Assembly: GCA_947487835.1 (NCBI GenBank)
Contig: CANKXX010000007.1
Location: 124,001-188,000 of the forward strand
Reading direction: 5' to 3'
Length of the DNA stretch: 64,000 nucleotides
From: an uncultured Microbacteriaceae bacterium
GTDB taxonomy: Bacteria; Actinomycetota; Actinomycetes; Actinomycetales; Microbacteriaceae
This document shows, piece after piece, positions 16,558 to 25,598 of the stretch. The notes under the pieces were generated by a model. That model was not told the origin of the DNA. It saw only the letters and a list, made by a program, of their open reading frames with translations, and did not search any database. Position numbers and translations under genes: made by a program. The number at the start of each line of letters is the position of its first letter. The stretch's first letter is position 1.

Positions 16558-16586
16558 TTGCGAACTGCTTTACAACGATGTAATTT
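16558..16586 (+). promoter_or_regulatory. Promoter of the arabinoside importer operon
   Basis: -35 TTGCGA (16558-16563) and -10 TAATTT (16581-16586) are separated by 17 bp. It is one of the best housekeeping-type promoters in the window, lying in an AT-rich patch 66 bp before the binding-protein start. Confidence 0.65.
16569..16584. promoter_or_regulatory. LacI-type operator overlapping the -10 box
   Basis: TTTACAACGATGTAAT is a CpG-centred near-palindrome (TTACA...TGTAA) covering the spacer and the start of the -10 box. Binding there would block RNA polymerase. The LacI protein encoded just upstream at 15455 is the expected ligand. Confidence 0.6.
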
Positions 16587-16652
16587 GAACGACACGCGAG
16601 CCCGCCCGGGGCCCGCGACACAGCACAGTGACGCGTCTCAAAGGAGTGACGG

Positions 16653-18008
16653 GTGAAACACACGAACTCAGCGTTCGAAAAGTCCACCACCGGTTTGTCT
16701 CGACGAACGGTTCTGACGGGAGGGGCCGCCCTGCTGGGCGGCGTTCTGCTCCCGTCCACCCTGTCCGGCTGCTCGGCCATCGCGGCCGGCGGAGTCGAGC
16801 AGCTGAAGTTCTGGCACCTCCTCAGCGGCGGTGACGGAATCAAGATGAACGCCCTCGTCCAGCAGGCGAACGACGAGTTCTCCGACGAGTTCAACGCGAC
16901 TCAGACGGTGCTCACCTGGGGGACGCCGTACTACACGAAGCTCGCGATGGCGTCGGTCGGCGGTCGTGCCCCGGAGCTCGCGGTCATGCACGCCACGCGC
17001 GTCGCCGGCTACGCGCCGGGCGGACTGCTCGACGAGTGGGACCTCGACATCCTGGCCGAGGAGGGCGTCACGGAGGAGACGTTCCTGCCCCGCGTGTGGG
17101 AGAAGGGCGTCATGGACGGCAAGCTCTACTCCGTCGCGCTCGACACGCACCCCTTCATCATGATGTTCAACACCGAGCACGCGGAGGCCGCGGGGCTGCT
17201 CGACAGCAGCGGCAAGCTGCCGGCGATGTCCTCGCCCGACGAGTTCCTCGAGGTCGCCCGCGCGATGCAGGGGGTGACCGGCGTCCACGGCCTGTCCTAC
17301 GGCTTCCTCAACGACGGTGCCCAGATGTGGCGCCTCTTCTACACGCTGTACGCACAGCACGGCGCGGAGATGAAGCTCGAGGTCGGCAAGGAGGTCGAGT
17401 ACGACATGGACGCGGCGGTCGACTCGCTCACGTTCATCCAGTCGCTGCTCGACGGCACGATCACGGCCCAGACCGGTGACTACGGCACGGCCGTCAGCGA
17501 GTTCGTGAGCGGCGACAGCGGGCTCTTCTTCACCGGCGTCTGGGAGCTCCCGACCATGGTGAACGCCGAGCTGCCCGTCGACGCCCAGGTGATCCCGACG
17601 CTGTACGGCACGCCGGCCACCTACGCCGACTCGCACGCATTCGTGCTGCCGCACCAGAACAACCCGGACGAGGCGAAGCGGCGGGACACCTACCGCTTCG
17701 TCGCGAGCATCCTGAAGAACTCGATCAGCTGGGCCGAGGCGGGGCACATCCCCTCCTACCAGCCGATCGTGGAGAGCCCGGCGTACGGCGAGCTCATTCC
17801 TCAGATCCACTACGCCGAGGCCGCTCAGCAGGTCGTGTTCGACCCCGCCGCGTGGTTCAGCGGATCCGGCTCGGACTTCCAGGCGTACTTCGCGGAGAAC
17901 GTGCAGAACGTGTTCCTCGGCCGTGAGGACCCGCAGCAGGGCATGGAAGGTTTTATCCGGCGTCTGAACATCATGCTCAACCGGCCCAACCCGCTCGAGT
18001 CCGCGTAG
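16653..18008 (+). CDS. Sugar ABC transporter binding lipoprotein with twin-arginine signal
   Basis: 451-aa family 1 solute-binding protein. The leader carries SRRTVLTGG, a twin-arginine motif, then a hydrophobic stretch and lipobox STLSGC (Cys40), so it is probably exported folded through Tat and lipid-anchored. This differs from the two other binding proteins in the window, which look Sec-dependent. The mature part starts LKFWHLLSGGDG. GTG at 16653 with AAGGAG about 11 nt upstream. First gene of an importer operon leading to a GH51 enzyme, so arabino-oligosaccharides are the likely ligand. Confidence 0.92.
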   Translation: MKHTNSAFEKSTTGLSRRTVLTGGAALLGGVLLPSTLSGCSAIAAGGVEQLKFWHLLSGGDGIKMNALVQQANDEFSDEFNATQTVLTWGTPYYTKLAMASVGGRAPELAVMHATRVAGYAPGGLLDEWDLDILAEEGVTEETFLPRVWEKGVMDGKLYSVALDTHPFIMMFNTEHAEAAGLLDSSGKLPAMSSPDEFLEVARAMQGVTGVHGLSYGFLNDGAQMWRLFYTLYAQHGAEMKLEVGKEVEYDMDAAVDSLTFIQSLLDGTITAQTGDYGTAVSEFVSGDSGLFFTGVWELPTMVNAELPVDAQVIPTLYGTPATYADSHAFVLPHQNNPDEAKRRDTYRFVASILKNSISWAEAGHIPSYQPIVESPAYGELIPQIHYAEAAQQVVFDPAAWFSGSGSDFQAYFAENVQNVFLGREDPQQGMEGFIRRLNIMLNRPNPLESA

Positions 18009-18039
18009 TACGCGACGAAACTGACGAAGGAGTCGATTC

Positions 18040-18981
18040 GTGACGACAACACCTCAACTCAACCGGGCGCAGGGCATCGGCCCCAGTGCCCTCAACAGGC
18101 GGGACGGCCGGGTACCGAACCAGGCGCGCCGCCGCGACACGCTGCACGGCTGGGCCTTCGCCGCCCCGTTCGTGATCGCGTTCCTGCTGTTCCTCGTCTG
18201 GCCCATCATCTACGGCTTCTACCTGAGCCTCACGGGTCAGTCGATCACCGGCGCCAACAGCGAGCTGGTGGGCTTCGAGAACTACGGCGAGGCGTTCCGT
18301 GACGGGGACGTCTGGCGCTCGCTCGGCAACACCCTCTGGTTCACGGTCCTCAGCACCGTTCCGCTCGTGCTGGTGGCGCTCATCCTCGCGCTGCTCGTGA
18401 ACCTGGGTCTGCCGGGCCAGTGGCTCTGGCGCCTGGCGTTCTTCGCGCCGTTCCTGCTGGCGTCCACGGTCGTGTCGCTCTTCTGGATCTGGATGTACAA
18501 CCCGCAGCTGGGTCTCGTGAACTCGATCCTCGGCGGCCAGACGGCCTGGTTGACCGACTCGAACACGGCGATGATCTCGGTGGTCATCACGACGGTGTGG
18601 TGGACGGTCGGCTTCAACTTCCTGCTCTACCTGGCCGCCCTGCAGAACATTCCGGAGCAGCAGTACGAGGCCGCGTCGCTCGACGGCGCGGGCAAGTGGC
18701 GTCAGCTGTTCTCGATCACGATCCCGCAGCTCGCGCCGACCACGCTGGTCATCGTGATCCTGCAGATCCTGGCCTCGCTGAAGGTGTTCGACCAGATCTA
18801 CATCATGACCGGCGGCGGACCCGGCGGTGCCACCCGGCCCATCGTCCAGTACATCTACGAGACCGGCTTCACCGCGTACCGACTGGGTTACGCATCCGCC
18901 GTCGCGTACGTGTTCTTCGCCATCATCGTCATCGCGTCCGTCGCCCAGATGGTCATCACGTCTCGAAGGGGAGCAAAGTAA
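18040..18981 (+). CDS. Sugar ABC transporter permease (MalF-like)
   Basis: 313-aa inner membrane subunit with six predicted spans after a basic tail. The EAA loop reads YEAASLDGAGK near residue 210. GTG start at 18040 with GAAGGAG about 8 nt upstream, 31 bp after the binding protein. Its TAA stop shares one base with the ATG of the next permease (TAATG). No ATPase gene accompanies it. Confidence 0.94.
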   Translation: MTTTPQLNRAQGIGPSALNRRDGRVPNQARRRDTLHGWAFAAPFVIAFLLFLVWPIIYGFYLSLTGQSITGANSELVGFENYGEAFRDGDVWRSLGNTLWFTVLSTVPLVLVALILALLVNLGLPGQWLWRLAFFAPFLLASTVVSLFWIWMYNPQLGLVNSILGGQTAWLTDSNTAMISVVITTVWWTVGFNFLLYLAALQNIPEQQYEAASLDGAGKWRQLFSITIPQLAPTTLVIVILQILASLKVFDQIYIMTGGGPGGATRPIVQYIYETGFTAYRLGYASAVAYVFFAIIVIASVAQMVITSRRGAK

Positions 18982-19892
18982 TGACTACGACCGAAGTTCT
19001 GAATCGTACTGAAGCCTCCACCGACCGCCGGGTACCGAGCGCCAGGCAGGGGCGGGACAAGCGCAAGCCGCTGCGGCCGTCGAGCATCATCGCGTTCGTC
19101 ATCCTCGCGGTCCTCGCGATCCTGTGGCTGCTGCCGTTCGCCTGGGCGATCGTCACCTCGCTGAAGAGCGAGGCCGACGCCGGCGCCACTCCGGTCACCT
19201 GGATCCCCGAGGGCGGCTTCACGCTCGACGCGTACACGTCGGTGCTCTCCGAGGGCAACATCCCGCAGTGGGCGTTCAACAGCGTGTTCACCTCGATCGT
19301 CATCACGGCGGTCTCGGTCGCCATCTCGGCGCTCGCGGCGTACGCGTTCTCGCGGATCAACTTCGCGGGCAAGAAGTGGCTGTTCTACCTGACCATCGCG
19401 TCGATCATCGTGCCGCCGCAGATGCTGATCGTGCCGCTCTTCTATCAGATGCTCGCCTTCGACATGGTGGACACCTACGCGGGAATCATCCTGCCGCAGC
19501 TGATCCACCCGGCGATCGTGTTCATCCTGAAGCAGTTCTTCGACCAGGTGCCGATCGAGCTGGAGGAGGCGGCCCGCGTCGACGGCGCGAGCCGGATGCG
19601 CGTCTTCCTGCAGATCGTCATGCCGCTCTCGCGGCCGATCCTCGCCGCCGTGTCGATCTTCGTGTTCGTCGGCGCGTGGAACAACTTCCTCTGGCCGTTC
19701 ATCGTCACCAACGACGCGTCGCTGATGACCCTCCCCGTCGGCCTGCAGACCGTGCAGAGCGCGTTCGGTGTGCAGTACGCGCAGGACATGGCCAGCGCCG
19801 TGCTCGCCGCACTGCCGCTGATCATCGTGTTCCTGTTCTTCCAGCGGCAGATCATCAAGGGCTTCGCGACCACCGGTTTCGGCGGACAGTAA
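18981..19892 (+). CDS. Sugar ABC transporter permease (MalG-like)
   Basis: 303-aa membrane subunit; six hydrophobic segments and an EAA loop LEEAARVDGAS near residue 195. The ATG at 18981 overlaps the previous stop by one base and is preceded by GAAGGGGAG, so it is chosen over upstream in-frame codons lying inside the MalF-like gene. Completes the arabinoside importer; followed by a strong hairpin before the GH51 gene. Confidence 0.94.
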   Translation: MTTTEVLNRTEASTDRRVPSARQGRDKRKPLRPSSIIAFVILAVLAILWLLPFAWAIVTSLKSEADAGATPVTWIPEGGFTLDAYTSVLSEGNIPQWAFNSVFTSIVITAVSVAISALAAYAFSRINFAGKKWLFYLTIASIIVPPQMLIVPLFYQMLAFDMVDTYAGIILPQLIHPAIVFILKQFFDQVPIELEEAARVDGASRMRVFLQIVMPLSRPILAAVSIFVFVGAWNNFLWPFIVTNDASLMTLPVGLQTVQSAFGVQYAQDMASAVLAALPLIIVFLFFQRQIIKGFATTGFGGQ

Positions 19893-19902
19893 GCCAGTAC
19901 GG

Positions 19903-19932
19903 CGAAGGCGGGCCCCGCGGGGCCCGCCTTCG
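19903..19932. terminator. Perfect 30-bp palindrome between importer and GH51 gene
   Basis: CGAAGGCGGGCCCC and its exact reverse complement meet around GC, giving a very stable hairpin, but the following sequence is C-rich and not T-rich. Between two co-directional genes of one pathway it probably attenuates read-through or protects the upstream mRNA from 3' decay. Confidence 0.7.
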
Positions 19933-19978
19933 TTCGTTTCCCCCCTCTCTCACCTCTACGCAAAAGGAGAACTGCTTC

Positions 19979-21520
19979 ATGACGCGTGCGCGCATCACCA
20001 TCGACCGCGACTTCACCATCGGCGAGGTCCCCCGCCGCATCTTCGGCTCGTTCGTCGAGCACATGGGCCGCTGCGTGTACACCGGCATTTACGAGCCGGG
20101 ACACGAGACGGCCACCGAGGACGGCTTCCGTCAGGACGTGCTCGACCTCACCAAGGAGATGGGCGTCTCCGTCGTGCGGTACCCCGGCGGCAACTTCGTC
20201 TCCGGCTACAACTGGGAGGACGGCGTCGGGCCGGTCGACCAGCGTCCGCGCCGCCTCGACGGCGCCTGGCACACCCTCGAGACCAACGCCTTCGGCCTGC
20301 ACGAGTTCGCGAAGTGGTCGACGCTCGCGGACGTCGAGATCATGGAGGCCATCAACCTGGGCACCCGCGGCGTCGACGCAGCCCGTGAGCTCGTCGAGTA
20401 CGCGAACCACCCCGGCGGCACCTACCTGTCCGACCTGCGCCGCAAGAACGGAGCCGAGGAGCCCTTCGACATCAAGCTCTGGTGCCTCGGCAACGAGCTC
20501 GACGGCCCGTGGCAGATCGGCCACAAGACGCCGGACGAGTACGGCCGCCTCGCCATGGAGGCGGCGAAGGCCATGCGCTACGTCGACCCGAGCATCGAGC
20601 TCGTCGCCGTCGGCAGCTCGAACTCCCGGATGCCCACCTTCGGCGAGTGGGAGTACTCCGTGCTGACCCACGCCTACGACGAGGTCGACTACATGTCGAT
20701 GCACGCCTACTACTACGAGCAGGACGGGGACGCGAAGAGCTTCCTCGCCAGCGCAGTGGACATGGACTACTTCATCGAGTCCGTCGTCGCCACCGCGGAC
20801 GCGGTGCGGGCGCGCGGCAAGCACAAGAAGTTCATCGACCTCTCCTTCGACGAGTGGAACGTCTGGTACCAGCGCGGACTCGACGGCGAGGACCAGCCGC
20901 ACAACATCACGAAGTCCGGCGTCTGGCGCGAGCACCCGCGGGTGATCGAGGACGAGTACAACGTGACGGACGCGGTCGTGGTGGGCACGCTGCTCAACTC
21001 GCTGCTCCGCCACGGCGACCGGGTGAAGATCGCGAACCAGGCGCAGCTCGTGAACGTCATCGCCCCGATCCGCAGCGAGGAGAACGGGCCGGCCTGGCGG
21101 CAGAGCATCTTCTGGCCGTTCGCCCGCATGGCGGAGCTCGCCAAGGGCCAGATCCTGCGCACGAGCACGGTCTCCGACCGCATCGACACCGCGCAGTTCG
21201 GCGACGCCGACCTCGTGGACGTCAGCGCGACCTGGGACGAGGAGAGCGGCCGCACGGCCTTCTTCCTCGCCAACCGCGGTCTCGACGACTCCGCGGAGGT
21301 CGAGGTCGCGCTCCGCGGGTTCGCCGCGTCGAAGGTCACCCGCGCGGAGGTGCTGGTCGCGCCCGAGGGCACGGACCGCTTCGCGACGAACAACCTGGAC
21401 ACCGGCGAGCAGGTCGGCCTGAAGCCCCTCGAGAACGTGCAGATCGACGGCGGACGCATGACCCTCACCCTGCCGCCCCTGTCCTGGGCGGTCGTCGAGG
21501 TGGCGGTATCCACCGCATAA
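19979..21520 (+). CDS. Alpha-L-arabinofuranosidase, GH51
   Basis: 513-aa intracellular enzyme removing arabinofuranosyl units from arabinan or arabinoxylan fragments. The acid/base Glu173 lies in CLGNELDGPW and the nucleophile Glu292 in SFDEWNVWY. These positions almost coincide with Glu175/Glu294 of the Geobacillus GH51 enzyme, and the total length also fits. The N-terminus carries FGSFVEHMGRCVYTGIY, a family signature. No signal peptide, so it acts on imported oligosaccharides. ATG at 19979 has AAAAGGAGA about 9 nt upstream. Last gene of the arabinoside operon, after a hairpin. Confidence 0.96.
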   Translation: MTRARITIDRDFTIGEVPRRIFGSFVEHMGRCVYTGIYEPGHETATEDGFRQDVLDLTKEMGVSVVRYPGGNFVSGYNWEDGVGPVDQRPRRLDGAWHTLETNAFGLHEFAKWSTLADVEIMEAINLGTRGVDAARELVEYANHPGGTYLSDLRRKNGAEEPFDIKLWCLGNELDGPWQIGHKTPDEYGRLAMEAAKAMRYVDPSIELVAVGSSNSRMPTFGEWEYSVLTHAYDEVDYMSMHAYYYEQDGDAKSFLASAVDMDYFIESVVATADAVRARGKHKKFIDLSFDEWNVWYQRGLDGEDQPHNITKSGVWREHPRVIEDEYNVTDAVVVGTLLNSLLRHGDRVKIANQAQLVNVIAPIRSEENGPAWRQSIFWPFARMAELAKGQILRTSTVSDRIDTAQFGDADLVDVSATWDEESGRTAFFLANRGLDDSAEVEVALRGFAASKVTRAEVLVAPEGTDRFATNNLDTGEQVGLKPLENVQIDGGRMTLTLPPLSWAVVEVAVSTA

Positions 21521-21554
21521 GCGGTAGCGTTCGACCGACTTCCGAGGAGGTCCT

Positions 21555-22196
21555 ATGGCGACCAGAGGGTCCGCCGGCCACGGCGGCTCCGCCGGGACGG
21601 CCGGGTCGGGTGGGGAGTACGATCCCCGCTACGACCCGGCCTTCCAGCGCGGGTTCGACGGCGTCGGCCGGGGAACGGTCGGGCGCGCCGCCCGGTCGCG
21701 GGCGCGGCCGATGGGCCCGGGATCCGAGACCGCCGAGCAGAGCGCGGGCGCGAACCCGGACCCGGGGACCCGGCAGCCGCCGGGCCCGGGGGAGTCCTCC
21801 TGGTTCGTCGGGACGGGCGCGGTGACGGCGGAGGTCGACGCCGCGCCGGGCCCCCCGCCGGGTGCCGGGCGGGGTACCGAGCCAGGCGCCGCAGCGGGTG
21901 CCGCCGACCCCGAGGCGGAGGAGCGGGCCGCGGCGGCGCGCGCGCACGCCCACCGCATGTGGACCGCGTATACGGTCGGACTCAGCGCCCTCTCCGCCGC
22001 GTGCATGGCGTTCGGGGTCGTGCTGGTGACGCGGGCGTACGGCGTGTTCAACTCCACGACCGTGGACTCCCGCGACGACATCTACTGGGCGCAGCTCGGC
22101 GGCCAGTTCGGCCCCTGGGTGTTCGTGGTCGGCCTGGCGACGGGCATCGGCGTGCTCTTCCTGCACGCCGCGCAGTGGCGGCCGCCGAAGGAGTGA
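21555..22196 (+). CDS. Hypothetical membrane protein with disordered N-terminal half
   Basis: 213 aa, not recognised. The first about 135 residues are Gly/Pro/Ala-rich and low in hydrophobic residues, hence likely disordered and cytoplasmic. The C-terminal third has two membrane spans (around TAYTVGLSALSAACMAFGVV and QFGPWVFVVGLATGIGVLFL) joined by an extracytoplasmic loop. ATG at 21555 with GAGGAGG about 6 nt upstream; a TAGCGT box at 21527-21532 could be its -10. No contextual clue to function. Confidence 0.7.
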   Translation: MATRGSAGHGGSAGTAGSGGEYDPRYDPAFQRGFDGVGRGTVGRAARSRARPMGPGSETAEQSAGANPDPGTRQPPGPGESSWFVGTGAVTAEVDAAPGPPPGAGRGTEPGAAAGAADPEAEERAAAARAHAHRMWTAYTVGLSALSAACMAFGVVLVTRAYGVFNSTTVDSRDDIYWAQLGGQFGPWVFVVGLATGIGVLFLHAAQWRPPKE

Positions 22197-22209
22197 GCCC
22201 CTCGGGCGG

Positions 22210-23181
22210 CTAGACCGCGTCGCCGTCGGCGGCCGGCCCGGCGGGCGCCGTCGTCGCGCCCCGCCGCGCCCGGGCGCGGCGCAGGATCGGCCGCAGCACG
22301 AGGACCACGACCGCGGCCATCGCGGCGAGGAAGAGCAGCCAGGGAAGCGCGACGCCGAGGCCGACCGCGGCGACCCCGAGCGCGGCCAGCAGGCCGGAGA
22401 ATCCGGTGAGGACGCCGGCCCAGAAGTCGTCCGGCTCAGGGTCCGGGGCGATGCCGGCGGACAACAGTTGAACGGTGACCGTGGTGAGGGCCACGGCGTC
22501 CGCGAGCGAGTCCCGCTCCGACTGCAGGCTCTCGAGCTCCGTCTGCCGCTCCGCGAGCGCGCCCTCGACCTTGAGCAGGGCGTCGGTGTCCGCGGACGTG
22601 CCGAGCAGCCCGAGGAGGCGGTCGACCGAGGTCTGCAGGCCGCGGATGCGCGCCTCGAGGTCCTGGGTGCGAGCCGTCACGTCGGTCGCGGTCAGGTTCA
22701 CGCTCTCCACCCGGCCGAGGTCCTTCAGGTCCTCGAGCGCCACGGAGAACGCGGCCGACGGCACGCGGACCGTGAGCGTCGCCCGGCCGCCGTCCGATGG
22801 GGTGGGCGCCTGCTCGACGCGCGCCTCCACCCGTCCGCCCGCGGCTTCGACGACGTCGGTCACCTCCTCGGCCGCCGCGGCGGGCCTCCGGACGGTGAGG
22901 GTGATCGTTCCGGTCGTGACCACGTCGCGGTCGGCACCGTCCTCCGCGGACTCGCCGCCACCCGAGACGTCCGGAGCATCGGGTGCGGCACCCGGCTCGC
23001 CGCCGGAGACGCCGCCCGCGGTGCCCCCGTCCACCGAGCCCTCGCCGACCGCACCACCCTCGGCGGGAAGGGGTACCCCGATGTCGGGGGAGGACTCGCT
23101 GGTCCCGGATCCCGCCGTGCACCCGGCGAGGGATGCGGCGAGCAGGGCGGCGATGGCGATGGCGTGGAGTCGTCGGGTCAT
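22210..23181 (-). CDS. DUF4349 lipoprotein with coiled coil and C-terminal membrane anchor
   Basis: 323 aa. The signal peptide ends with lipobox SLAGC (Cys21). A Gly/Ser/Glu-rich linker leads to the DUF4349 domain (VVTTGTITLTVRRPAAAAEEV onward), a heptad-rich coiled coil (ALAERQTELESLQSERDSL) and a C-terminal hydrophobic segment with a basic tail. The protein would be tethered to the outer face at both ends. Function of DUF4349 is unknown. ATG at 23181 begins a proper signal peptide; an upstream in-frame ATG at 23232 would not. Confidence 0.82.
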   Translation of the reverse strand: MTRRLHAIAIAALLAASLAGCTAGSGTSESSPDIGVPLPAEGGAVGEGSVDGGTAGGVSGGEPGAAPDAPDVSGGGESAEDGADRDVVTTGTITLTVRRPAAAAEEVTDVVEAAGGRVEARVEQAPTPSDGGRATLTVRVPSAAFSVALEDLKDLGRVESVNLTATDVTARTQDLEARIRGLQTSVDRLLGLLGTSADTDALLKVEGALAERQTELESLQSERDSLADAVALTTVTVQLLSAGIAPDPEPDDFWAGVLTGFSGLLAALGVAAVGLGVALPWLLFLAAMAAVVVLVLRPILRRARARRGATTAPAGPAADGDAV

Positions 23182-23305
23182 GGGGCCATGCAACCGCCGC
23201 CGCGGGCCCGCCGTCGAGGGTGCGGGCGGCATCGTGACGGGCCTGTTGCACCCGCGGATCGTTGGGGTCGGCGGGCAACGATGATGCCTCGAATCGCCAG
23301 GAGCG

Positions 23306-23311
23306 TAGGGT
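23306..23311 (+). promoter_or_regulatory. -10 box TAGGGT of a leaderless transcript
   Basis: TAGGGT ends 7 nt before the ATG at 23319, with no ribosome-binding site. Confidence 0.45.
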
Positions 23312-23318
23312 CGGACGC

Positions 23319-24311
23319 ATGGATAACCGCACTCTCGGCCGTACCGGCAGAACCATTTCCGTCATCGGCCTCGGCACCTGGCAGCTCGGCGCCGACTGGG
23401 GCGAGGTGGACCCGGCGGACGCCCGGGCCGTGCTCGACGCCTCGGTAGACGCGGGCGTCACCTTCTTCGACACCGCCGACGTCTACGGCGACGGCCGGAG
23501 CGAGCGCTTCATCGGTGAGTACCTCGCCTCGAATCCGGGTCACGGCATCACGGTCGCCACCAAGATGGGCCGCCGCGAGGAGCAGGACCCGGCCAACTTC
23601 ACGCTCGAGAAGTTCCGGACCTGGACGGACCGGTCCCGCGAGAACCTCGGCGTGGACCGGCTCGACCTCGTGCAGCTGCACTGCCCGCCCACGCCGGTCT
23701 ACTCCACGGACGAGGTCTACGACGCGCTGGACACGCTGGTACAGGAGGGCGCGATCGCGAACTACGGCGTGAGCGTCGAGACCACGGACGAAGCCCTCGC
23801 CGCCATCGCCCGGCCCGGCACCGCCAGCGTGCAGATCATCCTCAACGCGTTCCGTCTGAAGCCGCTCGACGCGGTGCTCCCGGCCGCGCGCGAGGCGGGC
23901 GTCGGCATCATCGCCCGCGTTCCGTTGGCGTCCGGCCTGCTGAGCGGCAAGTACACGGCCGAGACGACGTTCGCCGAGAACGACCATCGCACCTACAACC
24001 GCGACGGCAGCGCATTCGACGTGGGCGAGACCTTCTCGGGCGTCGACTTCGAACAGGGCGTCGCCGCGGCGCAGGAGTTCGCGCGGGCCGCCAAGGAGGC
24101 CAACCCGGACCTGACCCCGGCCCAGGCTGCGCTCGCCTGGATCGCCCAGCTCGACGGCGTCTCCACGGTCATCCCGGGTGCCCGCAACGTCGACCAGGCC
24201 CGCTCGAACGCGGTCGCGGGATCGGTGCCGCCGCTCGGCGATACGTTCGACGCCGCCGTGCGCGACATCTACGACCGCTACTTCCGCGCCGCCATCCACG
24301 GCCGCTGGTGA
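23319..24311 (+). CDS. Aldo/keto reductase
   Basis: 330-aa TIM-barrel NADPH-dependent oxidoreductase. The tetrad is visible as Asp and Tyr in DTADVYGDG, Lys in ATKMG and His in LVQLHCPP; GARNVDQARSNA near the end is the cofactor phosphate-binding region. It resembles the general-stress/YhdN-like AKR branch; substrate unknown. ATG at 23319 matches the conserved start MDNRTLGRTG and follows TAGGGT by 7 nt. Its stop overlaps the start of the following MFS gene (GTGA), so the two form a pair. Confidence 0.9.
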   Translation: MDNRTLGRTGRTISVIGLGTWQLGADWGEVDPADARAVLDASVDAGVTFFDTADVYGDGRSERFIGEYLASNPGHGITVATKMGRREEQDPANFTLEKFRTWTDRSRENLGVDRLDLVQLHCPPTPVYSTDEVYDALDTLVQEGAIANYGVSVETTDEALAAIARPGTASVQIILNAFRLKPLDAVLPAAREAGVGIIARVPLASGLLSGKYTAETTFAENDHRTYNRDGSAFDVGETFSGVDFEQGVAAAQEFARAAKEANPDLTPAQAALAWIAQLDGVSTVIPGARNVDQARSNAVAGSVPPLGDTFDAAVRDIYDRYFRAAIHGRW

Positions 24312-25576
24312 GCACGGGCCCGGGCGATCGCGGCACGCCGCGGCCGCTCGGGCCTGCGTTCACCAACCTCTTCACGGCGAACCTCGCCTCCAGCCTGGGT
24401 GACGGGATCGCCCGCACCGCCATGCCGCTGCTCGCGGCCCGGCTCACTCACGACCCGCTCGCCATCGCGATCCTCTCGGCGATGGCCCTGCTGCCGTGGC
24501 TCCTGTTCGCCATCCCCGCCGGCATCGTCGTCGACAGCGTCGACCGGCGGCGTGCGCTCGCGGTGGCGGACGGCGTGCGCGCGCTCCTCGCGCTCGCGCT
24601 GTGCGCGCTGACCCTGACCGGGTCGCTCACGATCGGCTGGCTGTTTGCGGTCATCTTCGTCTACGGGGCGCTCGAGACCGTGTACGACGGCGCCGCCCGC
24701 GCGGTCGTGCCGAGCGTCGTGGGCAGGGAGAACCTGTCGAGGGCCAACTCCCGCATCGAGGCCGGCGAGCTCGTGGTGCAGACGTTCCTCTCCGGCCCGT
24801 TCACCTCCGTGCTGTTCGCGGTGTCCGTGCTCATCCCGCTCGGGGTCAACGCCGCCGCGTTCGCCCTCGCCGCGGTGCTGGCCGTGCTGCTGCCGCGCGT
24901 CGCGTCGGGGAGGCAGTTCGCCCGCCCGGAGAGCGAGGAGACGGTGCCCTGGCGGCGCCAGTTCCTGGACGGGCTGCGATTCATCTGGGCGAACCGGATG
25001 CTGCGGACGCTGTGGCTGTTCAGCACCTTCACCGGCTTCTGGATCTCCGCCGCGACGGCGACCCTCGTGCTGTTCGCGCTCGACCGCCTGAACGTGCCGG
25101 AGGCGCTGTTCGGCGTGTTCATGCTCACCGGCGCCGTCGGCGGCCTCCTCGGTACGGCCGTGACCGCGCCCCTGGCGAAGCGCCTGGGCTCGGGGCGCGC
25201 CATCGCGCTCGGCAACGTCCTCCTGCTCGCCGGCCTGCTCGTCATGGGCCTCGTGCCCAACGTCTGGGTGGCGAGCGCGATGTGGGTGGTCGTCACGATC
25301 GGCGTGACGGTGTGGAACATCCTGGTGATGTCGCTGCGCCAGGCCATCATCCCGGGCCGTCTGCTCGGGCGCGTGCACGGAACGTGGCGCACGCTGCTCT
25401 GGGGCGCGACGCCGTTCGGCTACTTCGTCGGCGGCCTGCTCGCCCGCATCGACCTGGGCGCGCCGTTCGTGATCGGCGGGGCGATCGGTCTCCTCGCGAC
25501 CGTGCCGCTGTGGCGCTTCCTGGTCAGCCTGCCGAACCCCGAGGACGTCGACAACGGGGACGAAGCCGCCGCCTGA
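24308..25576 (+). CDS. MFS transporter (DHA3-like efflux type)
   Basis: 422 aa with about 12 membrane segments. NLASSLGDGIARTAMPLLAA at the start and DSVDRRRALAVAD between spans 2 and 3 fit the DHA3 drug/enterobactin-exporter branch. GTG start overlaps the aldo/keto reductase stop by 4 bp, so the pair is cotranscribed: a reductase plus exporter could detoxify a carbonyl compound, but this is speculation. Convergent with the next aldo/keto reductase, only 22 bp apart. Confidence 0.87.
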   Translation: MSTGPGDRGTPRPLGPAFTNLFTANLASSLGDGIARTAMPLLAARLTHDPLAIAILSAMALLPWLLFAIPAGIVVDSVDRRRALAVADGVRALLALALCALTLTGSLTIGWLFAVIFVYGALETVYDGAARAVVPSVVGRENLSRANSRIEAGELVVQTFLSGPFTSVLFAVSVLIPLGVNAAAFALAAVLAVLLPRVASGRQFARPESEETVPWRRQFLDGLRFIWANRMLRTLWLFSTFTGFWISAATATLVLFALDRLNVPEALFGVFMLTGAVGGLLGTAVTAPLAKRLGSGRAIALGNVLLLAGLLVMGLVPNVWVASAMWVVVTIGVTVWNILVMSLRQAIIPGRLLGRVHGTWRTLLWGATPFGYFVGGLLARIDLGAPFVIGGAIGLLATVPLWRFLVSLPNPEDVDNGDEAAA

Positions 25577-25598
25577 TGCGGCGGCGCAGGGCGCGAGC

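Noticed and set aside
13076-16894. Open frame of 1272 codons on the minus strand
   Set aside because: Antisense to the SDR, GntR, hypothetical and LacI genes; no recognisable domain, Arg/Ala/Gly/His-rich composition typical of the shadow frame in GC-rich DNA.
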